DNA of 12,722 nt, from contig JAFVYE010000097.1 in NCBI GenBank assembly GCA_017500745.1, forward strand, positions 1-12,722. Direction: 5' to 3'. Under the pieces are notes generated by a model. The model saw nothing but the letters and a program-made list of their open reading frames with translations, had not been told where the DNA came from and did no database searches. How positions within the stretch are numbered: the first letter of the stretch is position 1; every line of letters starts with the position of its first letter. This document shows positions 1-7,463 of the stretch, one piece after another. Source of the DNA: Clostridia bacterium. Its GTDB lineage: Bacteria > Bacillota > Clostridia > Christensenellales > CAG-917. The translations under genes were made by a program, and so were the position numbers.

Positions 1-3000
1 CCTCCCGATCTTCGTCCTATGGTTCAACTTGACGGTGGCCGTTTTGCAACAAGCGACCTCAATGACCTCTATCGCAGAGTCATCAACCGCAACAACCGTT
101 TGAAGAAGCTCAAGGAAATCGGCGCACCTGACATCATCGTCCGCAACGAAAAGCGCATGCTCCAAGAAGCAGTTGACGCCCTCATTGACAACGGCCGTAG
201 AGGCAAGGCAGTCAGCGGTCCCGGCAACAGAGACCTCAAGTCACTTTCCGGCATGCTCCGTGGTAAGCAAGGTCGCTTCAGACAAAACCTCCTTGGCAAA
301 CGTGTTGACTACTCAGGCCGTTCAGTTATCGTTGTTGGTCCTGAACTCAAGCTTTATCAATGCGGTCTTCCCAAGGAAATGGCACTTGAACTCTTCAAGC
401 CCTTCATCATGAAGAAGCTTGTTGAACAAAACCTCTGCCACAACATCAAGAGCGCAAAGCGCTTTGTTGACACAGGCAAGCACCAAGTTTGGGATATCCT
501 TGAAGAGATCATCAAAGATCATCCCGTCCTCTTGAACCGTGCTCCTACGCTCCACCGTCTTGGCATCCAAGCATTTGAGCCCGTCCTCGTAGAAGGCAGA
601 GCAATCAAGCTTCATCCTCTTGCATGTACCGCATTCAACGCTGACTTTGACGGCGACCAAATGGCAGTGCACGTGCCCCTCTCCATTGAGGCACAAGTTG
701 AAGCAAGAATTTTGATGCTTTGTACAAACAACATCTTGAAGCTGTCAGACGGCAGACCTATCGTGTCACCTGCACAAGATATGGTCATTGGTTCTTACTA
801 TCTCACCATCGTCCGCCCCGGCGGTCTTGGCGAAGGCAAGATCTTCAGCTCATTTGATGAAGCAATGATGGCATATCAATGTGGCGACATCACAGCACAA
901 TCCCTCGTGTACATCCGCACTCCTTACACAAAGGCAGACGGCACAGTGGGCACAAAGATGCTCCACACCACAGTTGGACGTTGCATCTTCAACAGCAACC
1001 TCCCTCAAGATCTCCACTTCATTGACAGAGACAATGAAAAGCTTGCTGGCGAGCTTGAACTCAACGGCATCCTTGGCGTAAACTGCCTCATTGATCAAAA
1101 GCAATTTGTTGCACTTTCAAAGGCAACAACCGCAGAGGAAGTGAGAAACATCACTCGCCGTCAAGATCTTGATGACAACAAGGCACAAAAGATCCTTGAT
1201 GAAATCGCAAAGGCAGTGGCAGAAGGTGTTGACATTGAAGGCGAAGAAGTCCGTGAAAAGACTCTTCTCCGCAAGGCAATCCAAAAGATCCTTGGCGAAA
1301 AGGCAATCGCAATTGGCAAGAAGCAACTTTCACTCATCGTTGACAACTGCTTCAAGTATCACGGTGCAACCGAAACCGCAAACACCCTTGACCTCATCAA
1401 AGCACTTGGCTATAAGTACTCCACCCTCGGCGCAGTGACAACCAGCGTCTTTGATATGCACGTCCCTGAAAACAAGAAAAAGGTTATTGAGGACGCAGAA
1501 AAGAAGGTCATCGCAATTGAACGCAACTACGCAAGAGGCATCGTCACAGACGAAGAACGCTATCAAACCGTTATCAAGATTTGGAAGGAAGCAACCGATG
1601 CAGTCACCGAACACCTTGTCGATGGTCTTGACGACTTCAACCCCATCTGGATGATGGCAAACTCTGGTGCTCGTGGCAACATGTCACAGATCCGTCAGCT
1701 TGCAGGTATGCGTGGCTTGATGGCCAACCCTAAAGGCGAAACCATTGAGCTCCCCGTCCGCGCAAACTTCCGTGAAGGCCTTTCAGTTCTTGAATACTTC
1801 ATCTCATCACACGGTGGACGTAAAGGTCTTGCAGACACCGCTCTTAAGACAGCGGACTCAGGTTATCTTACCCGTCGTCTTGTTGACGTCTCACACGCAG
1901 TTATCGTCCGTGAGCAAGATTGTGGCGACACCAAGGGCTCAAGAGTCACACCCATCATGGATGGCAAGACTGTCATTGAGTCACTTGCAGACCGTATTGC
2001 AGGCAGATATGCAATGGAGGACGTCATTGATCCTTTCACCGGCGAAGTCCTTGCAGAAGCAGATACAATGATTTCAACCGATCAAGCAAAGGCAATTGAC
2101 AGCGCTCTCACAGAAATGTGGAAGCAAGAGGGCTCCAACCTCCACAAGTTGCCTTCAGTGCACATCCGTTCAGTCCTCACTTGTAAGACAAAGAACGGCG
2201 TATGCGCAAAGTGCTACGGCAAGAATATGGCAAGTGGCAACCCCGTCAAGCTTGGCGAAGCAGTGGGCATCATCGCAGCACAATCAATTGGCGAACCTGG
2301 TACACAGCTCACAATGAGAACCTTCCACACCGGTGGCGTTGCAACAGGCGATGACATCACTCAAGGTTTGCCTCGTGTTGAAGAACTCTTTGAAGCACGC
2401 AAGCCCAAGGGACAAGCAATCATCACAGAAAACAAGGGCGCAGTCACCATCAGCGATGACAATCGTAAGATCACAGTCACAGGCGATGATGAAAGAGTCT
2501 ACGACATCCCCTACGGCGCAAAACTCAAGGTTGAAAACGGCGAAATCCTTGACGCAGGCGATCCTCTCACCAGCGGTTCAATTGATCCCCAAGCAATGCT
2601 CAGAGCAAAGGGTGTCAACGGCGTTCAAGAATATCTTGCAAAAGAAGTTCAAGCAACCTACCGCCTCAGCGGTGTTGAAATCAATGACAAGCACATTGAA
2701 GTCATTGTCCGTCAAATGCTCCGCAAGGTTCGCATTGAGGACCAAGGCGACACAGATATGCTCCCCGGCACTCTCGTTGACATCTTCACTTACGAAGAAG
2801 AAAACGAAAAGGCACTTGAAAACGGTGGCGTCCCTGCAAGCGCAAAGAGAACCCTCCTCGGCATCACCAAGGCAGCTCTTGCAACAGAATCATTCTTGTC
2901 AGCAGCATCCTTCCAAGAAACCACAAGAGTTCTTGCAGACGCTGCAATCAAGAACAAGATTGACCCCCTCATTGGTCTCAAAGAAAACGTCATTATCGGC

Positions 3001-3087
3001 AAGCTTATTCCTGCAGGAACCGGCATGAAGATCTACAAGGACATCAACACCATTCCCGTAGAAGCAACCGACAACGAAATTATCTAA
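1..3087 (+). CDS. rpoC: RNA polymerase beta' subunit, partial (5' end outside window)
   Basis: This is the catalytic beta' subunit of RNA polymerase, which carries the active-site magnesium and much of the DNA and RNA channel. The frame is open from base 1 and the first codons read PPDLRPMVQLDGGRF, an internal conserved segment, so the N-terminal part (probably some 230-250 residues, with the first zinc finger) lies upstream. The Mg-binding loop NADFDGDQ is at 637-660. The bridge-helix segment with GLADTALKTADSGYLTRR is near 1828-1878. The second zinc site has four cysteines (codons at 1921, 2182, 2203 and 2212). The trigger-loop motif MRTFHTGG is at 2314-2337. The C-terminus SFLSAASFQETTRVL then GLKENVIIGKLIPAG is typical. 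The large SI3 insertion of gammaproteobacteria is absent, as in Firmicutes. A charged helical stretch around 1099-1314 appears to be an insertion of about 70 residues. The stop codon is TAA, three bases before metK. Codon use is strongly biased (GGC, AAG, GCA), as expected for high expression. Confidence 0.99.
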   Translation, partial: PPDLRPMVQLDGGRFATSDLNDLYRRVINRNNRLKKLKEIGAPDIIVRNEKRMLQEAVDALIDNGRRGKAVSGPGNRDLKSLSGMLRGKQGRFRQNLLGKRVDYSGRSVIVVGPELKLYQCGLPKEMALELFKPFIMKKLVEQNLCHNIKSAKRFVDTGKHQVWDILEEIIKDHPVLLNRAPTLHRLGIQAFEPVLVEGRAIKLHPLACTAFNADFDGDQMAVHVPLSIEAQVEARILMLCTNNILKLSDGRPIVSPAQDMVIGSYYLTIVRPGGLGEGKIFSSFDEAMMAYQCGDITAQSLVYIRTPYTKADGTVGTKMLHTTVGRCIFNSNLPQDLHFIDRDNEKLAGELELNGILGVNCLIDQKQFVALSKATTAEEVRNITRRQDLDDNKAQKILDEIAKAVAEGVDIEGEEVREKTLLRKAIQKILGEKAIAIGKKQLSLIVDNCFKYHGATETANTLDLIKALGYKYSTLGAVTTSVFDMHVPENKKKVIEDAEKKVIAIERNYARGIVTDEERYQTVIKIWKEATDAVTEHLVDGLDDFNPIWMMANSGARGNMSQIRQLAGMRGLMANPKGETIELPVRANFREGLSVLEYFISSHGGRKGLADTALKTADSGYLTRRLVDVSHAVIVREQDCGDTKGSRVTPIMDGKTVIESLADRIAGRYAMEDVIDPFTGEVLAEADTMISTDQAKAIDSALTEMWKQEGSNLHKLPSVHIRSVLTCKTKNGVCAKCYGKNMASGNPVKLGEAVGIIAAQSIGEPGTQLTMRTFHTGGVATGDDITQGLPRVEELFEARKPKGQAIITENKGAVTISDDNRKITVTGDDERVYDIPYGAKLKVENGEILDAGDPLTSGSIDPQAMLRAKGVNGVQEYLAKEVQATYRLSGVEINDKHIEVIVRQMLRKVRIEDQGDTDMLPGTLVDIFTYEEENEKALENGGVPASAKRTLLGITKAALATESFLSAASFQETTRVLADAAIKNKIDPLIGLKENVIIGKLIPAGTGMKIYKDINTIPVEATDNEII

Positions 3088-3090
3088 ATT

Positions 3091-4269
3091 ATGGACAAAA
3101 GATTTTTTACATCAGAGAGTGTCACAGAAGGACATCCTGACAAAGTCTGTGACCAAATCTCAGATGCAATCCTTGACGACATCTATGCGGAAGATCCTTC
3201 CGCAAGAGTCGCCATTGAGGTTTGCGCAACCACAGGCGTGGTTATGGTTTTTGGCGAAGTGACCACAAGCCATTACTCCGACATTCCTTCAATCGTGCGT
3301 GGAGTCATCAAGGACATTGGCTATGATGACAGCTCTCTTGGATTTGACTACAAAACGTGTGCTGTGCTTTCATCTCTTGACGAGCAATCTCCCGACATCG
3401 CAATGGGTGTCAACTCTGCAACGGACAGCGAGAGTGAGGAAGATGAGTTTGAGCGTCAAGGCGCAGGAGATCAAGGCATGATGTTTGGCTACGCAACCGA
3501 TGAAACAGAGCAGTATATGCCTCTGCCCATCGTGCTTTCACACGCCCTCACCTTCCGCCTCAGCGAAGCAAGAAAGAACGGCGAAATTGACTATCTCCGT
3601 CCTGACGGAAAAGCACAAGTCACCGTTGAGTACATTGACGGCGTGCCCGAAAGAGTGGACACCATCGTTGTGTCAACCCAACACGCAGATGACGTTGACA
3701 TGGACACCCTCCAAAGCGACATCATTGAAAAGGTCATCAAAAAGGCAATCCCCACGGAATATTTTGATGACGATACCAAGATTTATGTCAACCCCACAGG
3801 CAGATTTGTGGTGGGTGGCCCCGCAGGCGACAGCGGTGTCACAGGCAGAAAGATCATTGTTGACACCTATGGTGGCATGTGCCGTCACGGCGGAGGCGCT
3901 CTCAGCGGAAAGGATCCCAGCAAGGTGGACAGAAGCGGTCTTTATATGACAAGATACATCTGCAAGAACCTTGTTGCAGCAGGGGTTGCAAGACGTCTTG
4001 AAGTGCAAGTGGCATACGCCATCGGCATGTCACACCCCGTGGCAGTATACGCAGACAGCTACGGCACAGGCGTAGTCAGCGATGACAAGATTGTGGACAT
4101 CATCAACGAAGTCTTTGATTTGCGTCCTCGTGCAATCATCAAAAAGCTTGGTCTTGACCGTCCCATCTATCGTGCAAGCGCCAACTACGGTCATCTTGGA
4201 AGAGGGGTTTTCCCTTGGGAGAAGCTTGACAAAGTAGACCAAATCAAACAAATTCTTCAAAGAATATGA
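3091..4269 (+). CDS. metK: S-adenosylmethionine synthetase
   Basis: MetK makes S-adenosylmethionine from methionine and ATP in the cytoplasm, releasing phosphate and pyrophosphate; SAM is the methyl donor for rRNA, DNA and protein methylation. The 392-residue protein has the family's normal length. Visible motifs are GHPDK (residues 14-18, ATP binding), the signature GAGDQG (124-129), the glycine-rich GGPAGDSGVTGRK (242-254) and the HGGGALSGKDPSKVDRS segment with its metal and phosphate ligands. The C-terminal NYGHLGR-PWEK region is also typical. The start is the ATG three bases after the rpoC stop. There is no recognisable Shine-Dalgarno sequence before it, so translation probably depends on ribosomes terminating on rpoC. 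No SAM riboswitch fits in the gap, although metK genes in Firmicutes are often under S-box control. A terminator follows directly. Identity is secure; the coupling mechanism is inferred. Confidence 0.98.
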   Translation: MDKRFFTSESVTEGHPDKVCDQISDAILDDIYAEDPSARVAIEVCATTGVVMVFGEVTTSHYSDIPSIVRGVIKDIGYDDSSLGFDYKTCAVLSSLDEQSPDIAMGVNSATDSESEEDEFERQGAGDQGMMFGYATDETEQYMPLPIVLSHALTFRLSEARKNGEIDYLRPDGKAQVTVEYIDGVPERVDTIVVSTQHADDVDMDTLQSDIIEKVIKKAIPTEYFDDDTKIYVNPTGRFVVGGPAGDSGVTGRKIIVDTYGGMCRHGGGALSGKDPSKVDRSGLYMTRYICKNLVAAGVARRLEVQVAYAIGMSHPVAVYADSYGTGVVSDDKIVDIINEVFDLRPRAIIKKLGLDRPIYRASANYGHLGRGVFPWEKLDKVDQIKQILQRI

Positions 4270-4277
4270 CACAAATG

Positions 4278-4307
4278 AAAAAACAAGGGGTTTCACCTTG
4301 TTTTTTT
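4278..4307 (+). terminator. Rho-independent terminator after metK
   Basis: An 11-base left arm (AAAAAACAAGG, 4278-4288) pairs with CCTTGTTTTTT beginning at 4296, across a 7-base loop. The right arm runs into a seven-T tract (4301-4307). The lower part of the stem is A-U only, as in bidirectional A/T-flanked terminators. It starts 9 bases after the metK stop and should end the rpoC-metK transcript, fully or partly. Confidence 0.85.
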
Positions 4308-4419
4308 ATATACAAAGGGCAACAAAGGCCCTCAAAAATCAGTTGAACAAACACTCAAAACGTCCTCGCACCCGCGTTTAAAGGGTATATGGGCGCGGGA
4401 GAGGGGCTTAGGCAGGGAT
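4308..4419. other. GC-rich intergenic leader before recD2
   Basis: This 112-base gap lies between the metK terminator and recD2. It contains an inverted repeat AGGGC/GCCCT near 4316-4332 and a perfect CCCGCG (4371-4376) / CGCGGG (4394-4399) pair. Its GC-rich second half differs from the AT-rich intergenic DNA elsewhere in the window. I could not find a convincing -35/-10 pair. TTGAAC at 4343 and TATATG at 4386 are spaced too far apart to form a promoter. It may be a structured leader, or recD2 may depend on readthrough from metK. Confidence 0.4.
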
Positions 4420-6639
4420 ATGGAACTTCGTGGAGAAATCAAAACAGTGATATTTAGGAGTGACGACACCGGATACACTGTCCTTGACATGAAAGTTGAG
4501 GATAGCATATTTACCGTTGTTGGCATTTTTCCTCCTGTCAGCGAAGGTCAAAACATCCGTGTTGAAGGCAAGTTCCAGACAAAAACCGTCTATGGACGAC
4601 AATTTTTTGCAGACAAGGTTTACGTGTCTCAGCCCTCACGCATTGACGGCATAAGACGCTTTCTTGGAAGCGGACTCATTCACGGCCTTGGTCCTGTGAC
4701 GGCAGAGGCCATTGTTGATCGCTTTGGGGTCAACTCTCTTGAGATGATGAAGCACCCCATGGAGCTGTCAAAGGTGAGAGGCATTTCGCTCCGCAGAGCC
4801 ACCGAATTTGGCATGGAGTACAGCAAGATTATGCGCATGCAGGACTCAATTGTGTTTCTGCAAGAGCTTGGCATCAGCATAAATCTTGCCCTCAAAATCT
4901 ATCGTGTCTATGATGAAAAGACAGAGGAATTCATCCGCAAAAACCCCTCTATGCTTGTGGATGACATTGACGGCGTTGGCTTTGCAACGGCAGATAGAAT
5001 TGCTGGAGAGCTTGGCATCGCCCGTGACAGCGACTATCGCATTACAGCAGGAATCATCCACGTCCTCAAGGAAGCATCATCAAGACACGGACACAACTAT
5101 TTGCCCCAAAACGAGCTTTTAAATGCCGTATTTGACCTTTTAAAGCTTGATTGTGATGATCCCGATCAAAGAATACGTGACAACGTGGAGGATATGGTGC
5201 TCTTTGGCGACCTCGTCCGCTACGACACGGGCGAGCACGTTGCGGTTGTGTTGAAGGCCAATTACAAGACGGAGGAGAGCATTGCAAGACGCCTCATCAT
5301 GTTGCAGTCAAGGGCAGATGACTTTAGAGTGGACGTCACAGACGCTGTCCACGCATTTGAAGCTGAGGCAGGGTTCTCCCTCCATCCCAAACAAATTGAG
5401 GCCGTCAAGGACGCTGTTGAAAACGGTGTCCAGATTGTCACCGGCGGACCGGGCACAGGCAAGACCACAATTGTCAAGTGCATATTGCATCTCTTCAAAA
5501 ATCTTGGACAAAGGGTTGTTCTCTGCGCACCCACGGGCAGAGCAGCCAAGCGCCTTAGCGAAGCAACGGGAGAGGATGCTCGCACAATACACAGACTCCT
5601 TGATCTTGACTACAAGGATGGACAAGGTTGCTTCACTTACAACGATCAAACCCGTCTGCCCGCAGACGTAATTATAGTTGACGAGATGAGTATGGTGGAT
5701 GAATATGTGTTCAACTCTCTTGTCAAAGCCATAAACAACGGCGCAAGACTTGTGCTTGTTGGCGACAAGGATCAACTTGCGTCAGTTGGAGCAGGCAACG
5801 TCCTTGGGGATCTCATTGCCTCGGGCAAGTTTCCTGTCAGCTATCTCACACAGATTTATAGACAAAGTGAGGACAGCCACATCATACCCAACGCTCACAA
5901 GGTCAACAATGGCGAGATGCCCCTCATGGACAACAAGAGCCGTGATTTCTTCTTTGAGGAAAAGGCAAGCGCAGAGGAGATTGCAAGGACAACCATTGAC
6001 CTCGTCACAAAGCGCCTTCCCAAATATCTTGGTGTGCGTCCTGATGAAATCCAAGTGCTTTGCCCAATGAAAAGAGGCAGTGCAGGCATCTATGTTTTGA
6101 ACAGACATTTGCAAGCTGTGTTGAATCCTCCTTCCAAGGAAAAGAAGGAGTTTAGATGCGGAGAGTTTGTGTTCCGTGAAGGAGACAAAGTCATGCAAAT
6201 GCAGAACAACTATCAGCAAGAGTGGACACAAACCGTTGGCTTCAAAGTGGAGCGTGGACTTGGTGTATACAACGGTGACATTGGTGTGATTGAAAGCATC
6301 AATATGCACATTATGCAGTTTATCGTGCGATTTGAGGATGATAAAGTGGCAATTTATCAATATGAGGACGCAGAGCAACTTGCTCTTGCATATGCCGTCA
6401 CCATCCACAAATCACAGGGCAGCGAGTTTGACGCAGTGGTCATTGCTCTTGACGCAAACTATATGTTGCAGTCACGCAATCTGCTTTATACTGCGGTCAC
6501 CAGAGCCAAAAAACTTGTGGTCATTGCAGGAAGCAGAGCCACGGTTGGACGCATGGTCAAAAACAATGAAACCGCAAGGAGATACTCCCTCCTTGTCAAC
6601 CTCATCAACGATGAGCTTTGTGGAGTGCATAGACAATGA
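4420..6639 (+). CDS. recD2: RecD2-type 5'-3' DNA helicase (RecD/TraA family)
   Basis: RecD2 is a superfamily 1B helicase of bacteria that mostly lack RecBCD. It translocates 5' to 3' on single-stranded DNA and acts in replication-fork maintenance and repair. The 739-residue length fits the family. The N-terminus MELRGEIKTVIF...TGYTVL is the OB-like domain typical of RecD2. A helix-hairpin-helix segment follows near residues 65-190. Walker A is GGPGTGKTT (342-350), Walker B is VDEMSM (420-425), and motif III follows with LVGDKDQLASVGAGNVL. Motif IV is LTQIYRQ. The C-terminal helicase motifs are AVTIHKSQGSEFD and LLYTAVTRAKK. The start ATG fits the family N-terminus and has only a weak purine-rich site (AGGCAGGG, 4410-4417). 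Its last bases overlap the comFC start (ATGA), so the two are translationally coupled. metK-recD2-comF clusters are known from Clostridia, so this grouping is conserved context. Confidence 0.97.
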   Translation: MELRGEIKTVIFRSDDTGYTVLDMKVEDSIFTVVGIFPPVSEGQNIRVEGKFQTKTVYGRQFFADKVYVSQPSRIDGIRRFLGSGLIHGLGPVTAEAIVDRFGVNSLEMMKHPMELSKVRGISLRRATEFGMEYSKIMRMQDSIVFLQELGISINLALKIYRVYDEKTEEFIRKNPSMLVDDIDGVGFATADRIAGELGIARDSDYRITAGIIHVLKEASSRHGHNYLPQNELLNAVFDLLKLDCDDPDQRIRDNVEDMVLFGDLVRYDTGEHVAVVLKANYKTEESIARRLIMLQSRADDFRVDVTDAVHAFEAEAGFSLHPKQIEAVKDAVENGVQIVTGGPGTGKTTIVKCILHLFKNLGQRVVLCAPTGRAAKRLSEATGEDARTIHRLLDLDYKDGQGCFTYNDQTRLPADVIIVDEMSMVDEYVFNSLVKAINNGARLVLVGDKDQLASVGAGNVLGDLIASGKFPVSYLTQIYRQSEDSHIIPNAHKVNNGEMPLMDNKSRDFFFEEKASAEEIARTTIDLVTKRLPKYLGVRPDEIQVLCPMKRGSAGIYVLNRHLQAVLNPPSKEKKEFRCGEFVFREGDKVMQMQNNYQQEWTQTVGFKVERGLGVYNGDIGVIESINMHIMQFIVRFEDDKVAIYQYEDAEQLALAYAVTIHKSQGSEFDAVVIALDANYMLQSRNLLYTAVTRAKKLVVIAGSRATVGRMVKNNETARRYSLLVNLINDELCGVHRQ

Positions 6640-7397
6640 GTGACGTCAAAAATAAGGACAAGCTTGGGCTGTTTCGCAGATTGCCTCAAATGATGAAGGA
6701 GGCCCTTTATCCCGAGGACATAACTTGTGACGTCTGTGGTGAGGAGCTTGTGGCAGACACAAGATATCGCCTTTGTGCACGATGCACAGAAAATATGCCT
6801 TTTGTGGCAGAGCACATTTGCTTGAACTGTGGTGTCAGCATTGACAACGAGGCAGACTATTGTGATAGGTGTCAAAATAACCCCAGCTTTTTCAAGCTTT
6901 GCAGAGCGCCGTTGCTATATGACGGCAAGGCAAGGGATATGGTGTATGGATTCAAGTTTTCGGGCAAAAAATATCTTGCTCACACCCTGGGTGCAATGAT
7001 GGCGGACACCTACATCAAAAACAATATGCAAGGGGAAATCATCGTCCCCGTGCCTATGAGCCACAAGGACTTGAAAAAGAGAGGATTCAACCAAGCGGAG
7101 CTTCTTGCATACGAGGTTGGCAAACGCTTGAACATACCGGTGCTTCCCGCCCTTGTCAAAGTCAAAGACACTTCCGCACAAAAGGAGTTGTCGGGCAAGG
7201 AAAGATCACAAAATCTTGAAAAAGCATTTGAAGTGGTGTTCCCACAGGTCAAGGACCGCAAAATTTTGCTCATTGATGATATATTCACTACGGGAGCAAC
7301 GGCCAACGAGTGTGCAAAGGCACTTTTGAAGGCCAAGTGTAAGGAAGTGAGCGTGCTCACGGCTTGCATAACAAAATTGAAACCACTTATGGAATAA
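6636..7397 (+). CDS. comFC: ComF family phosphoribosyltransferase-like protein
   Basis: This is a ComFC/GntX/DprA-associated protein with a type I phosphoribosyltransferase fold. Members are needed for natural transformation in Bacillus and are thought to act on incoming DNA or nucleotides in the cytoplasm; the exact reaction is unsettled. In the 253-residue protein, eight N-terminal cysteines form two zinc-ribbon pairs: C31-C34 with C47-C50, and C62-C65 with C76-C79. A central VPVPMSHKDLKKRGFNQAELLA block follows. The PRPP-binding loop LIDDIFTTGATA lies at about residues 212-223. All diagnostic parts are intact. The start codon shares ATGA with the recD2 stop, and GGAG at 6622-6625 may serve as a weak ribosome binding site. 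No other competence gene lies in the window, so a role in DNA uptake here is not shown; the family is also common in organisms not known to be competent. Confidence 0.94.
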   Translation: MSDVKNKDKLGLFRRLPQMMKEALYPEDITCDVCGEELVADTRYRLCARCTENMPFVAEHICLNCGVSIDNEADYCDRCQNNPSFFKLCRAPLLYDGKARDMVYGFKFSGKKYLAHTLGAMMADTYIKNNMQGEIIVPVPMSHKDLKKRGFNQAELLAYEVGKRLNIPVLPALVKVKDTSAQKELSGKERSQNLEKAFEVVFPQVKDRKILLIDDIFTTGATANECAKALLKAKCKEVSVLTACITKLKPLME

Positions 7398-7463
7398 TCA
7401 ATATTTCTTTAAGGAAACCGATTAACATAATTTGTAGACAATAAAATAGTTTTGAGGAGAAAA
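7398..7463. other. comFC-secA intergenic gap
   Basis: This is a 66-base AT-rich spacer. It holds a small near-palindrome (TTTCTTTAAGGAAA, 7403-7416, one G-T pair) without a T tract, so it is not a terminator. It also holds possible promoter pieces TTAACA (7422-7427) and TAAAAT (7442-7447), but their 14-base spacing is too short for a confident sigma-A call. The hpf or flgM genes often found between comFC and secA in Firmicutes are not here. Confidence 0.5.
7454..7460 (+). promoter_or_regulatory. Ribosome binding site that fixes the secA start
   Basis: GAGGAGA at 7454-7460 lies 3 bases upstream of the ATG at 7464 by the most conservative count. An in-frame TTG at 7452 overlaps this site and has no Shine-Dalgarno sequence of its own, so the ATG followed by ASIFNENQRK is taken as the start. 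Confidence 0.8.

Noticed and set aside
2333..3028. A 231-codon + strand open frame inside rpoC in another frame
   Set aside because: It overlaps the conserved C-terminal part of rpoC, has low-complexity Ser/Lys/Gln-rich content and no family match.
7422..7447. secA promoter TTAACA with TAAAAT
   Set aside because: The 14-base spacing is too short for a confident sigma-A promoter.
7452..7463. Earlier in-frame TTG start for secA
   Set aside because: The TTG overlaps the GAGGAG ribosome binding site of the ATG at 7464 and would encode that site as protein.
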